In this document: piece after piece, positions 55,401 to 64,000 of the stretch
How positions within the stretch are numbered: position 1 is the stretch's first letter
Layout: every line of letters starts with the position of its first letter
Assembly (NCBI GenBank): GCA_963978545.1
Contig: OZ021723.1
Location: 99,542,002 to 99,606,001 of the forward strand
Direction of reading: 5' to 3'
Source of the DNA: Linyphia triangularis
Lineage: Eukaryota; Arthropoda; Arachnida; Araneae; Linyphiidae
DNA: 64,000 nucleotides
Translations under genes and position numbers: made by a program
The notes under the pieces: model-generated
What the model was told of the DNA's origin: nothing
Databases searched by the model: none
Seen by the model: only the letters and a program-made list of their open reading frames with translations

Positions 55401-57265
55401 GCTAGGGTTATCGGACAACCTTGGCGATGGGATGCCACATTCAGCGCCAAATCGCCAACTTTTAAAAAGTCGCCAAGAGGAGGCGTACAGTAAATCTTAA
55501 CCCCTGTTTGATGTGCAGTCTTTTTTTGGTTCAGATTTACTATTCGGTGTTGGATGGATTGGCGGCGAAAAGTGGAAGATTTAGCGCAGAATATGGCAAT
55601 TCGTTGACTTGATTTTCCGGCAATCCGTTTGGATTTGACAATACAACGTTTTGACATCATTTAAATTTTAGCGACTTTTTTTAAAATATTGCATTAACAC
55701 TAAATATTAACCCTTTTGTTTCCTTTATCAATTATTGACTGAGTGCTGGGAATGTCGTTCTTTAGTTAGTCTTCAAGTTAATCATAAGTTGCTTTTATGG
55801 TTTCTTCCCAAGGCAGAGTTTTGTTTCTGCATATCTTTCTGCATTACGACCCATTAATTTACTAATTTGGAAGAGAAAACAGGTTAGAATTTCAAGACCG
55901 TGTACTATGAGAAAGTTCACATGTTTACACTTTACAACTCTCGCTGTTCCAGTTGAATTGAGTTGCAGTCACGTGACATCACAAAAGATAAGGCGCAGCC
56001 GCTTACTAATATCTCTTTTGTTAGGTCTCTTTCACTTACGATAGCGGCAAGGAATACGAAAATAAATAAATTATTACTTAAATTATTACGCTCTTATTAT
56101 GAATGCAAAGAAAATATATGTTGAATCAACATAGAAATACAGGACAATTGTAAAATATGGGACAATAGAGGAAATTTTTCCGATTTTCAAAAAAATATTA
56201 GATTTATAGGACGTTAGCGACCCCTGTTGCTACTATTAGGCAGTTAGGAGTCGCAAATTATTTAGATAGAGGAAAATAACACTCCAAACGAAAGCCATAA
56301 TTTCCTCTTGATAATAAAACCTTATAATTGGGCCAATAATTTAGATTAAAGACAAATTTAGGACTGAAATATAAAATTAAGTGAATACATAAAGGTGTAT
56401 CTTTTTACTTTCTTCACTGCAGTAAGCACTGGAATAGTTTCTACTAGATATCTATTTTTTTTTTAAAATTATTTTTATCTGAAATCAGTGGAAAAACACT
56501 TAAGGGTCATGAGCGAGCTTTAAAGCAAATTATGATTTTGCTGAAATACTATCTTACCTCAATGTTGATACAGAGTAACAAAACGTAATCTGTTTTAGAA
56601 CTGCAAACATTAGTTTAAATATTGAGTTCATGAATAGAAAGTGAATTTACAGATGCAATAATATTGTTCAACAAATACTCACAGATGCAGTAACTTAAAA
56701 ACTCTAAGAAGATTTAAAATTCTTGTAGGCATTTGTCTAAAAATGAAGGACATGAGCTAATTAGTACTTACATTAGTGCAAGTGTGTAATACACACTTGC
56801 AATAATATAAACACTGATGTTCATGTTACAACCAATACAGGACAAAACTGGCTAAAAACTGAGACAATCCGCTTCAGTCTCTTCTATCCATTGGTTGGAG
56901 TTTATAATGCAACAGCCAATGTTGATACTGTTGGGTCAAGGTGAACACATAGGAAAGATGAGGTTAATTAATATAATTCTCCTTTGTCAGATACAGTACT
57001 TGCAAATATTCTTTCTATTACATACAAAGATATTTTTTTTTATTCGGATTTTCTTGTACATCCCACGTGAAAAGTTATGGGTGATTCTCTGGTTGATTTA
57101 CAGGACAATTTACAAACTTGTTCTACTCATAAACTAATTAAAATTACAAACTTATGACCTCAAAAAAATATTGAAAGACAGTAAATTCACTCTTTTAAAT
57201 AAATTTCACGTATATGCTCACTAAAAAAAAACTTACTTTATTGGTGGAACAATTGTGTTGTTCAT
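44668..57265 (-). CDS. GATAD2A/B: Transcriptional repressor p66 (GATAD2A/B, simjang)
   Basis: Nuclear subunit of the NuRD/MeCP1 chromatin-remodelling deacetylase; in the family CR1 forms a coiled coil with MBD2/3 and CR2 with its GATA finger contacts CHD4 and histone tails. Exons (minus strand): 57265-57237 (predicted start), 54703-54365, 52490-52226, 50901-50653, 45654-44668. Phases join into 622 codons. Visible: basic RRRGRPRKKN, an acidic Ser-rich SDDDSESESDSD stretch, CR1 at about 131-160 (IERLKKALGDEEMKLVLLRK), a Gln/Ser-rich middle, RQAAAKLALRKQLEKTLLQI, and the GATA finger with Cys399, Cys402, Cys427, Cys430. The finger loop is 24 residues, longer than the 17 I count in human p66. Identity is secure; exon 1 is inferred from phase and splice signals only. 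Confidence 0.93.
46390..46432. repeat. (TA)n microsatellite
   Basis: About 20 uninterrupted TA units in the last p66 intron. Confidence 0.95.
46704..46841. mobile_element. Possible pogo-like MITE
   Basis: Left end CAATAGCCCCTCTTTATATT and reverse of the right end CAGTTCAGCCTCTTGATAAT share the CAGT..GCCTCTT-type start of pogo/Tigger elements. The inverted match is imperfect. Confidence 0.4.
47474..48126. mobile_element. Possible hAT-like MITE
   Basis: Left end CAGGGTTTAG and right end GGCCAACCCTG form short CAGGGTT-type termini, with imperfect 8-base flanks TTTTACAC and ATTTACAG. Interior is AT-rich without transposase. Confidence 0.4.
48495..48895. repeat. Interspersed repeat, 400 bp, copy 1
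   Basis: Direct repeat of 61285-61690; the core TTTTAAAGATACAATGAAAT and TTCTCATACTATATAATAAT is identical. It lies directly before a Copia reverse-transcriptase remnant and may belong to the same retroelement. No conserved protein is recognised. Confidence 0.75.
49270..50460 (+). pseudogene. Copia-type reverse transcriptase remnant
   Basis: Plus strand encodes WNIVEDREDVKVLGNQWVFT, then VVRFKARLVVKGFDQVKGMH and YEEVFSPAVNFPAVRVLF, the hallmark start of the Ty1/copia reverse transcriptase. The expected catalytic-region DVKTAFLNG is destroyed. A 400-bp element interrupts it at 49731-50130, and similarity resumes in decayed form (GNKLEEKFDLKILG, then YRNLLGCLFFTQV) to about 50460. Non-functional, in a p66 intron. 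Confidence 0.8.
49731..50130. mobile_element. Long-TIR element, about 400 bp, inside the Copia remnant
   Basis: Inverted arms of about 130 bp or more sharing GGTCATAAAGAAACTTTG, TATATGGACCTCTAGC and GAGATTCTGTGAATGGCA-type words, with several mismatches. A foldback MITE without coding capacity. Confidence 0.8.
50653..50901 (-). CDS. GATAD2A/B: p66 exon 4
   Basis: 83 codons, DVKQEAISNSNSLLKQSSST and FKPIQPLFKPHQQPYKPIKQ, low complexity, ending ITITA before GTAAGT. Phase 0 at both ends. A decayed Copia element lies just downstream in the following intron. Confidence 0.85.
51017..52225. other. p66 intron, no exon seen
   Basis: Unassigned sequence, somewhat less AT-rich near 51040-51240, plus a G run at 52027-52043. 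A minus-strand 115-codon ORF at 51340-51687 is AT-driven and unassigned. Confidence 0.45.
52226..52490 (-). CDS. GATAD2A/B: p66 exon 3 (CR1 coiled coil)
   Basis: Encodes SKTEQEEYDSNIERLKKALG and EEMKLVLLRKLRESQKSK, the conserved MBD-binding helix of p66. CTTAG acceptor, GTGAGT donor, ends in phase 0. Confidence 0.93.
52491..54364. other. p66 intron, no exon seen
   Basis: AT-rich. Contains a near-perfect short inverted repeat at about 53878-53945 (CATTTTTCAGAATTTATTTT and its complement around CTTGGAG). No gene. Confidence 0.5.
54365..54703 (-). CDS. GATAD2A/B: p66 exon 2
   Basis: Encodes RRRGRPRKKNASFPAINKF, an AT-hook-like basic stretch, then SPDIEIISLNGDIPKKPKVD and the acidic DDDSESESDSD segment, ending in PKIR with the Arg codon split. 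TTTCAG acceptor, GTAGGT donor. Locally GC-rich. Confidence 0.85.
55265..55503. mobile_element. MITE, 239 bp
   Basis: Ends GGGTTAAGATTTACTGTACG and CGTACAGTAAATCTTAACCC are inverted, followed inward by TTGGCAACTTTT/AAAAGTCGCCAA. Related words GGTTCAGATTTACTATTCGG occur next to it at about 55530. Confidence 0.75.
55504..57236. other. p66 intron, no exon seen
   Basis: Holds a GC-richer patch near 55960-56030 with CAGTCACGTGACATCAC and a perfect small palindrome GCAAGTGTGTAATACACACT near 56780. No coding exon recognised. Confidence 0.4.
57237..57265 (-). CDS. GATAD2A/B: p66 exon 1 (predicted start)
   Basis: Encodes MNNTIVPPIK up to a GTAAGT donor, with phase 2 matching the next exon (lysine codon AA|G before RRRGRPRKKN). 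A TCTAG acceptor 30 bp upstream (exon would start at 57295) implies a non-coding exon further right. Too short for independent proof. Confidence 0.45.
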
Positions 57266-57295
57266 TTTTTCACAGCATAAAAATTCAACAGAAAC

Positions 57296-58699
57296 CTAGA
57301 TAAAAAAAACAAAAAAAAACAACTTTTTAATTAAAATCTATAAAAGAGGAGTTAAATATTAAAGAGCAGCAATAGTGAAAAGATCAAATTAAACAAAATT
57401 TTAATTATCAATTGCAGGTTGTAATAGTATATGTACATTTAAATAACTGAAAAAAATAATTGTCATTTTGGACTTCAACTCTTTATTCCCATGCCTAAGA
57501 GGTGTCAGCTACATTAACATATACTAGTATAAGGGTCCTTATTCTGAAACAGGAAACTTTTCAATATTAAAACATTTTTTTAAAATGTATATTATGTTAT
57601 ACGAACTTAATGTATGTTATGTATATGTACGTACATAAGTGTATCATATATTTTTTATGTTATTGTTTTGGTTTTATACAACAAGAAAAAAATACCAGCT
57701 GAGCAAAAATTTGTTAATTGTGAATAGGAAAAAATATTTTAAAAAATCCCTATGCCAAGACAATGGTGCTCATAATACAGCAATTTTTGAAATGAGGCGA
57801 TTTAAAAAAAATGCCAACTAAAATGGGAAAAAAATAAAATTTTCAAATTTAATTACAGTAGTAATGAGGTACTGATTAACTTATATCAATTTTAATTGTA
57901 TTTTGAATAAATAACAAGCATCATTATCCTGGTTTTTTGTTATTGTGTTCTTTAAATGCCAGGGCAATAATAAAATTGATTTAATTAGAAGCTGGCACAT
58001 TGTATTAGAAAAAAATTTAAGTTAATGTATATATTCTCTAAAAGGTGACTGAATTATATATTCTATAAAGCAATATAAAAAGTTTTTCTATATATCTATA
58101 TTTTTTGTGTAGATGTCAGGAAAATGATGCAAATTAAACATAACTCTAATGGAATAGATCTTCCAAAATTTCATAAAAACGATGGTGCCAACTGAGAATA
58201 AATATTCACACAGCTAACTAAGGAAATAAAAGTTCTTGGAATTGGCACAAAAAATGGAATGCATCTGCTTTCCGCAGTAAAAATATTGAGTGTAATGCAG
58301 TATGCCAAGAAAATGATGATTTTTTCATTGAGATGCATTTTAGTAATTTTTTAAATAAGAAAAAATAATAAAGTGATTTTCCATTGTATAAAACACATAA
58401 TTATAAATGCATTAAATTAATTGTTGTTGGAAAATAAGTTTTATTATTAATGTATTTAACATTTATAACAACATAGATGGCTCTAGTGACAAGCTAGGAT
58501 AATGATTTTTGGACGTTTGATTTATTTTTAAATACATTTCTAAAAGAAATATTCAATATGACGAGAAGGATAGCCTGGACAAAATTATTAAAACACAATT
58601 CATGATTTTCGTACTTGTTTTCAAAGTGGTATAATGTTGTTTTTTTTCCTGTTTCAGGGGAATGACCCATAAATATTAAAGGTTGGTAACCAATGATAA
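57296..58699. other. Upstream of the predicted p66 start, nothing recognised
   Basis: AT-rich. A p66 5' UTR exon and promoter are expected somewhere to the right but I cannot place them. Confidence 0.4.
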
Positions 58700-58993
58700 C
58701 AGGTTTCCCACTCAAATCAATGACTTTTAAGGACCTTTTAAAAAAAAAATTCAGGCATCGTGGTGCATGCATAATACAAATACGTCAGAAAATTCCGATA
58801 CGGAGCAGATAAATGGCGGTTACACGGGGATAGCCAGTCCTAGTTGTATTTTTATAAATTTTGCAGTTGGTCACCCAACATATGCAAAAATTAAGGATTT
58901 TTAAGGACCTTTAAGCATTTTCAAGAAGTACTTTTAAAGCCTTGAAAACAAGTTAAAAAATATTAAGTACATTTAATGACCATGGGAACCCTG
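58700..58993. mobile_element. Dispersed CAGGG-ended repeat, copy B
   Basis: Same family as 10062-10417: starts CAGGTTTCCCACTCAAAT and ends AATGACCATGGGAACCCTG, with the AAATGGCGGTTACACGGGG body. Confidence 0.65.
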
Positions 58994-60249
58994 GGTACAA
59001 AGTTAAATTTTTTTTTTTACTAATAAGAAATTTTGACCTGCTAAAAAGTTTAATCTCATTTTTTAAAGTCACTGGTGAGCTTTCTTGGTTATTATTAATT
59101 TTTATTGAAACCAATTAAGAGATGCAATAAGACAACTTTCTCCTTCAAAATATCTTTTGATTGCATCTACCTTTTGAGCAGTTAAAATTAAAATACAGTA
59201 TTTATATTGAAACTGAAAAAAATACGATAATGCATAAGACACACTTTTTATTTTTAATATAACTTCATTAAATGATTATCTTGTTTTTAATACCCCTTGC
59301 CTAATACAAGGACTACTTTTTATGACATTTATAAACAGTAAAAGTGTGTATTTATCTCAACCATTATAATAGTGTATTTATAACTCTTGATTATATCTCC
59401 TGTTATAGTATCAAGATTTTTGAAGTTTTTTTTAAAAAAAATTATGATAAAATTTCTGATTTTCCAGAGAATGACCTAACTGTGCAATTGCGACTTATTT
59501 CTGCAATTTTGAGCATGGATTGAGTTTTCAAAGTAGTACTTGAGCACTCCAAAGAAAACCATTGATTGTGTCTTTAACTTGGGTCATTTGAAAAAGTGGG
59601 AGGATATCTTGAAAAGCGCCTTTCAGGAAAGATAGAATATTCACTAAAGTGGTGTAAAACAAAAGGGAAACGCTATCCTAAACATGTCATTTTGGTATGA
59701 AACAGAATATGTTTAGAAAAAAACATCACCAAAACAAATATTTTTTAATGAAACAATCTCTTATCAAATCTCTACTTTAACTTGTTTAGTAATACCAATT
59801 GTTTTAATATAAATTTTGAATTAAGTTTTTATTAAAAAAAAAAAATTAATGTGCTCAACTTATTTTAAATTTATTCTATTAAACAAGATTTTTTCTGGGG
59901 GGAAAAAAAAAAAAAAAAAAAAGAATATATATTATAAATGTTTGATATAACCTAAATAAGTTTTACTGACAAAAATTTTTTCAAGTACACATGATTTCAT
60001 TAAAAAGCTTTAAATATTTATGGCCAAAATATTATATTTGAGACTAACACAAGCAACTCTGAATTTTTGTATTTTTTACTCAAATCCTGTCCGAAACTAT
60101 TTGTCCCAATTGAAAAAATATCTTTTAGTATTCGATCGAAGCAAATATTACAAGACAAATACTACTAACCAAATCTCTGGTAGCATAGATGCACAATAAG
60201 CACCAGGAGAGTTTTGGTAACTGTTTAGAGATAAAATCAAACAGTTGAA
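58994..60249. other. Intergenic or 5' flank, nothing recognised
   Basis: AT-rich with A runs (for example near 59900). No element or gene identified. Confidence 0.45.
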
Positions 60250-60640
60250 CAGGATTCGCACTGAAATCATAGATTGAAAATCAATGACTATTAAGGACCT
60301 AAATAACATTTTTTAAAGACCTTCGAAAATTTGTTTTCATGCTTCAGGTTTTTAATGCATGACTTTACAGCTGCTTTGCCCAGAGTGTTAATATCAAAAT
60401 CTTTCATGCGCAATTTGCAATATAAACAGACTTTGATCATGGTCTTTGATGTTTCGGCTCGCAAAACGTACATGCACTCGTCTCATCGAGTAGAGTGCGT
60501 AGCTAAAACCATTCGATTTTTACTCGACCAATCCGCAAATACAAATCAAATGATGTACAAGTTGATGCATGCTTAATACAAATATATATAAAAAAAATTC
60601 AGTGTGGAGTGTATAAGTGACAAATATTAAGGACCTATAA
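60250..60640. mobile_element. Dispersed CAGGG-ended repeat, partial copy C
   Basis: Starts CAGGATTCGCACTGAAATC and keeps the AATCAATGACTATTAAGGAC segment, then diverges; a GTTGATGCATGCTTAATAC segment reappears near 60560. Adjacent to the full copy at 60641-61045. Confidence 0.5.
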
Positions 60641-61045
60641 CAAGGTTCCCACTCAAATCACAGAATGAAAATCAAAGACTTTTAAGCACCTAAATAATGT
60701 TTTTAAGGACAGTTGAAAATTTGTTTTCAGGCATGTCTATATATAAATTTTTAATGAAGTTTATTCTACCAAAAAATTTACAAGTTGATGGATGCGTAAT
60801 ACAAGTATGTCGGAGAATTTCGATACAGTGAAGATAATTGGCGGTCACGCGGGAATAGCAAGTCCGAGTTATATTTTAATAAATTTTGCAGTTGGACACA
60901 CAACATCTGCAAAAATTAAGGACTTTTAAGGACCTCTAAGCATTTTCAAGTACTTTTAAGCACCTCTAAGCATTTTCAAGGCCTTGAAAACAAGTTCAAA
61001 AATATTAAGCACTTTTAATGACTTTCAATGACCGTGGCAACCCTG
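60641..61045. mobile_element. Dispersed CAGGG-ended repeat, copy D
   Basis: Longest copy: begins CAAGGTTCCCACTCAAATCA, ends GACCGTGGCAACCCTG. Its tail is partly duplicated (AAGCATTTTCAAGTACTTTT at about 60938, 60970 and 61050). Confidence 0.7.
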
Positions 61046-61284
61046 TATAAGCATTTTCAAGTACTTTTAAGGCCTGGAAAACCAATTAAAAAATATTAAG
61101 CACATTTAATGACAGTATGAGCCCTGTTTAACAATATCAATGGTTGCTGTAGCAATTGTTAAGGACAGTGATTAGGGGGTCACAATTTCAACATATCTGT
61201 TTTAAACATAGACTTATAATACTAACTAGACCACAATTTTAGGGTTACCTCATGCAACGAATATGAAAACCATTTCCTCCTCCA

Positions 61285-61690
61285 GGGATGAGAGGGATCA
61301 GAGAGCAAAAAGGAGGAAATCCTAAAATTCGTTAAAAAAGCTAGCGGAAGAGACAATACCGAAAAGTTTTGTCAAAAAAGCTCACGAAAGGAATACAAAA
61401 AAATTTAACAAAAAAATATGCATGAAGGATGATTCAATAATTTTAAAGATACAATGAAATTTCTCATACTATATAATAATTACATTTAAAATATTAGGAG
61501 CTTGTGAAGTAATCTCTGAGGAAAAGAGAGCCAAGAGGGAAAATCTTTTGTTGAGACATGAGGGAAAAGTATAATTTTTTCAGGAAAAATTGGTTCAGAT
61601 CAGAAAAATGCGGATCCTCGAAACAGGGACAAAGAGAAGGAAAATGTTACATAAAAAACAAAAAGGAGGAAAACTCTCATTCCTGGACTC
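61285..61690. repeat. Interspersed repeat, 400 bp, copy 2
   Basis: Direct repeat of 48495-48895, here without the reverse-transcriptase region. It directly precedes the THAP-encoding segment. Confidence 0.75.
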
Positions 61691-61775
61691 CTCGAACAAA
61701 GGAGAAAAAAAAAACATTCATTTCAATGGCAAACGCTGAAATGTGTCCTAGGGAAAGTCATTGAATCCAGTAAAA

Positions 61776-61847
61776 ATGGTCCAATATTGTTCTGCATTTG
61801 GTTGTAATGAGAAATTCCAGAAAGGGGGTTCAATAAGTTTTCACAAG
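61776..61847 (+). pseudogene. THAP-domain start, probable P-type transposase exon 1
   Basis: 24 codons MVQYCSAFGCNEKFQKGGSI and SFHK: the C-x4-C and SFHKF-type signature of a THAP zinc domain. A GTATGT donor lies at the point where THAP genes often have an intron. The matching second half (C-x2-H, W, P) is not found nearby, so the copy is incomplete. Confidence 0.6.
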
Positions 61848-62589
61848 TATGTGCTATTTTATAAATTTTCCCTATATTTAAAGTTTTGTAGTGCTCGCAA
61901 TAATTTGTTTTTGTTTCGCATTCTGGGAAAGCTATCTTCAATTGATTTATTATGGATCTTATTTAGTGACTACCATCTGAAAATTGTAGTTCATAATGAA
62001 ATTGAAATATAGGCTAAGGTGTTTTCTGTTTTTTGTTGAAAGTAGTGATTGTTTAATGTTTTTAATTTCACTTTGAAGTGGCAAGAGGGAATTTCCGTGC
62101 GTTTTGCTTGATTGGCGCATAACGAAATGAAGAGCGTTACGCTTATCAAAGTTTAAGATAGCTTATGTTTTATAAATTTATTTGATTTAACTCATTTTGA
62201 AATATTTGTAATCTTCAAAGTAGAAAAAGAGAATTTATAAAATTGTTTGATATTTGCATATTGTGATTATTTATAATAAAACTTTAGTGGTTTTTTCCCC
62301 CCCTTCCAGTTATTAATGGTGAGTATTCAGCAATTAGGGTGGATGTTCAACAAAATATCCAATTTATTATTTGGATGCAACATAATTAGAATACTGGATG
62401 GTACAGAATATTATATATTATTAAATATTAATATTTAAATTTACTTTTCTGTTTTTATTTGAGATATAAATAAGATCTTTTCTTTAAAATCATCGAAAAA
62501 GTAATTTTTTTTATGCGTACACTGGAAGTATAAGTTATTTTATACATTTTAAAATCCTTTATATTAACTTCGGTTTTGTTTAGTGTGTG

Positions 62590-62815
62590 TTTGTAGAGGG
62601 CTAATTAACAAATTTGCCGACATCCAATCAAGCTGAAATTTGCCACATAGAATGCATTGCCATTGACAAAGACCCGATCAAGTTTTTGGGGACTATTATT
62701 AAAAGGCCGCTTTTACAAACATGTTTTTTGCTGTTTCGGAGGGCTCTTGCCGTCAGCCAATCGATCAGAAACTTGGTAAATAGATTTGTTGTTGATGACA
62801 ATGCATTCCATTAAG
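62590..62815. repeat. Diverged dispersed repeat
   Basis: Contains AAATTTGCCGACATCCAATC and GGCCGCTTTTACAAAC; related, inverted, to 20045-20215. Confidence 0.5.
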
Positions 62816-63047
62816 TTTGGCGGCCAAAAAAATAAATCTATGGCACTGGAATTGATGATTTCTCTTGGTAATGCTCACAAGTTATGAGCTTAAAATTACT
62901 GTAATAAGTTGCGATTGCACTGAAAAGTTGGTAATGCAAATAAATGATTTATACTAAAAACTTTGTTTTATGTGTTAATTTTTTATGTATCTATAAGCAT
63001 ATCCTGCTATTCCCTTATGATAAGAGCTTGATATTTCTTGCGCTACT

Positions 63048-63455
63048 GTGAAGATTCTATTTTTCTACGGCAAGACAGTTTTCCCCAGGCAATCACAATT
63101 TTTTTTTTTACCAACGCATTTGTGCTACCGCTCTCCAGTTTGTACTGCTAAAATCTTACACATTAGGAGAAGGGGGGGAAGTAATAACAACCCAACTGCC
63201 AAGCAATTCAGGACTGCTTATGTTAGCATGTTAACTCATCGAAATCTATCTTCATCTAACAACTGCCTGCCATTAAATAATACAAATATTTTAACTATTT
63301 CCTCAAGCACAAATCAATATTATAAAAAAATTTATAAAATTTCACTCACTAATACTAATATTGAAGATAAGTCTATGACTGACATATCATTCATTTCCCA
63401 GGGATTAACTTTTTTTTTAGCAGTGATGTCGTCAGCTATATTGCTGGTTTTATAA
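63048..63455 (+). pseudogene. P-element/THAP9-type transposase C-terminal fragment
   Basis: Residues 38-75 of this frame (LHIRRRGGSNNNPTAKQF, then RTAYVSMLTHRNLSSSNNC) resemble the conserved RGGxNNNPTAxQF segment near the end of P-type transposases, from memory of that family. The flanking codons are not conserved. With the THAP start at 61776 it outlines a gutted P-type element on the plus strand; the catalytic middle is absent. Confidence 0.55.
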
Positions 63456-64000
63456 TCAAAAAGCTTAAAAACTGTAAAATGCATTTCATGTATACAATCT
63501 TTAAAAAAAAAAAACCCAAAATTCTATAAGTTAACTGAGCAAAAAAATAGAGGTGGTTTAGTATATTATGGATCAAATACTGAAACGTTATTCAAATCTG
63601 GTGAAAGAGTTTTCAGATACTTCCTTTACAAAAAAGAACTGCATTAAACAAATTTTATGCACCACCTTATAATAGAGACCATTTCCAATAATGATCCTAA
63701 TTTAATTTCTGACTAAAATACACGAATTATGGAATATGAAGTCATAAATAATCACAAACTATAATTACTGATTGAGTCTATTCTTTTTTAATACTTCAAA
63801 ATAAGATTATATCACGTTTTGAAATCATATACAGAAGATTTGCAAAAACTTAAATAGAAGTGCTAACACCAAAATGTCCTTATTTAAAGGTTTTTAAAAT
63901 ATCTATTAGAGATGCACATTTTTGAGAAAATTATTTTATAGGATTGCTAGAATTAGAATTTATGAAAGTTTATAAAATAACTCTTTAGACAATGATTAAT
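63456..64000. other. Right edge, nothing recognised
   Basis: AT-rich, no gene or element seen. Confidence 0.5.

Noticed and set aside
55960..56030. GTCACGTGACATCAC patch as the p66 promoter
   Set aside because: It lies downstream of the predicted first coding exon, so it would only work for an alternative start for which I see no exon.

Overview
The window is AT-rich animal DNA with large introns, many short inverted-repeat transposons and no bacterial gene organisation. An arthropod is likely, and the LTR-element gag remnant resembles elements I associate with arachnids, but the species is not determined here. All host exons found are on the minus strand and have good splice signals and compatible phases.

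Host genes: positions 719-21677 hold eleven exons of Greatwall kinase (MASTL), from the start codon to within the kinase C-lobe; its last exon(s) lie left of base 1. Positions 44668-57265 hold five exons of p66/GATAD2, the GATA-finger subunit of the NuRD repressor complex; the first exon is a prediction. MASTL inactivates PP2A-B55 at mitotic entry, while p66 links MBD2/3 to CHD4. They are neighbours without an obvious functional link.

The centrepiece lies between them: a Polinton/Maverick element at 26628-40489 (13,862 bp) with perfect 6-bp target duplications (TACACT), 5'-AG...CT-3' termini and terminal inverted repeats of about 1.5 kb. It has an uninterrupted, intron-containing protein-primed DNA polymerase gene (seven coding exons, 1,328 codons before the stop, four C2H2 fingers, all exonuclease and polymerase motifs) and a shortened DDE integrase. 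No capsid, ATPase or protease gene is visible. The space they should fill is AT-rich DNA and a 105-bp satellite. The right end carries an inverted, internally deleted copy of the polymerase gene (promoter, 5' UTR exon, splice donor, then the last 37 codons), and a third copy of the same promoter module stands next to the satellite with no gene.

The rest is a transposon graveyard with readable structure. It includes two nested hAT-like elements with exact 8-bp duplications (15.7-19.1 kb), an LTR retroelement with a primer-binding site and a DNA transposon nested in its LTR (23.3-26.5 kb), a decayed Copia reverse transcriptase split by a long-TIR element (48.5-50.5 kb), a THAP/P-type transposase relic (61.8-63.5 kb), tRNA-derived SINEs, palindromic MITEs, and satellites on both sides of the Polinton.
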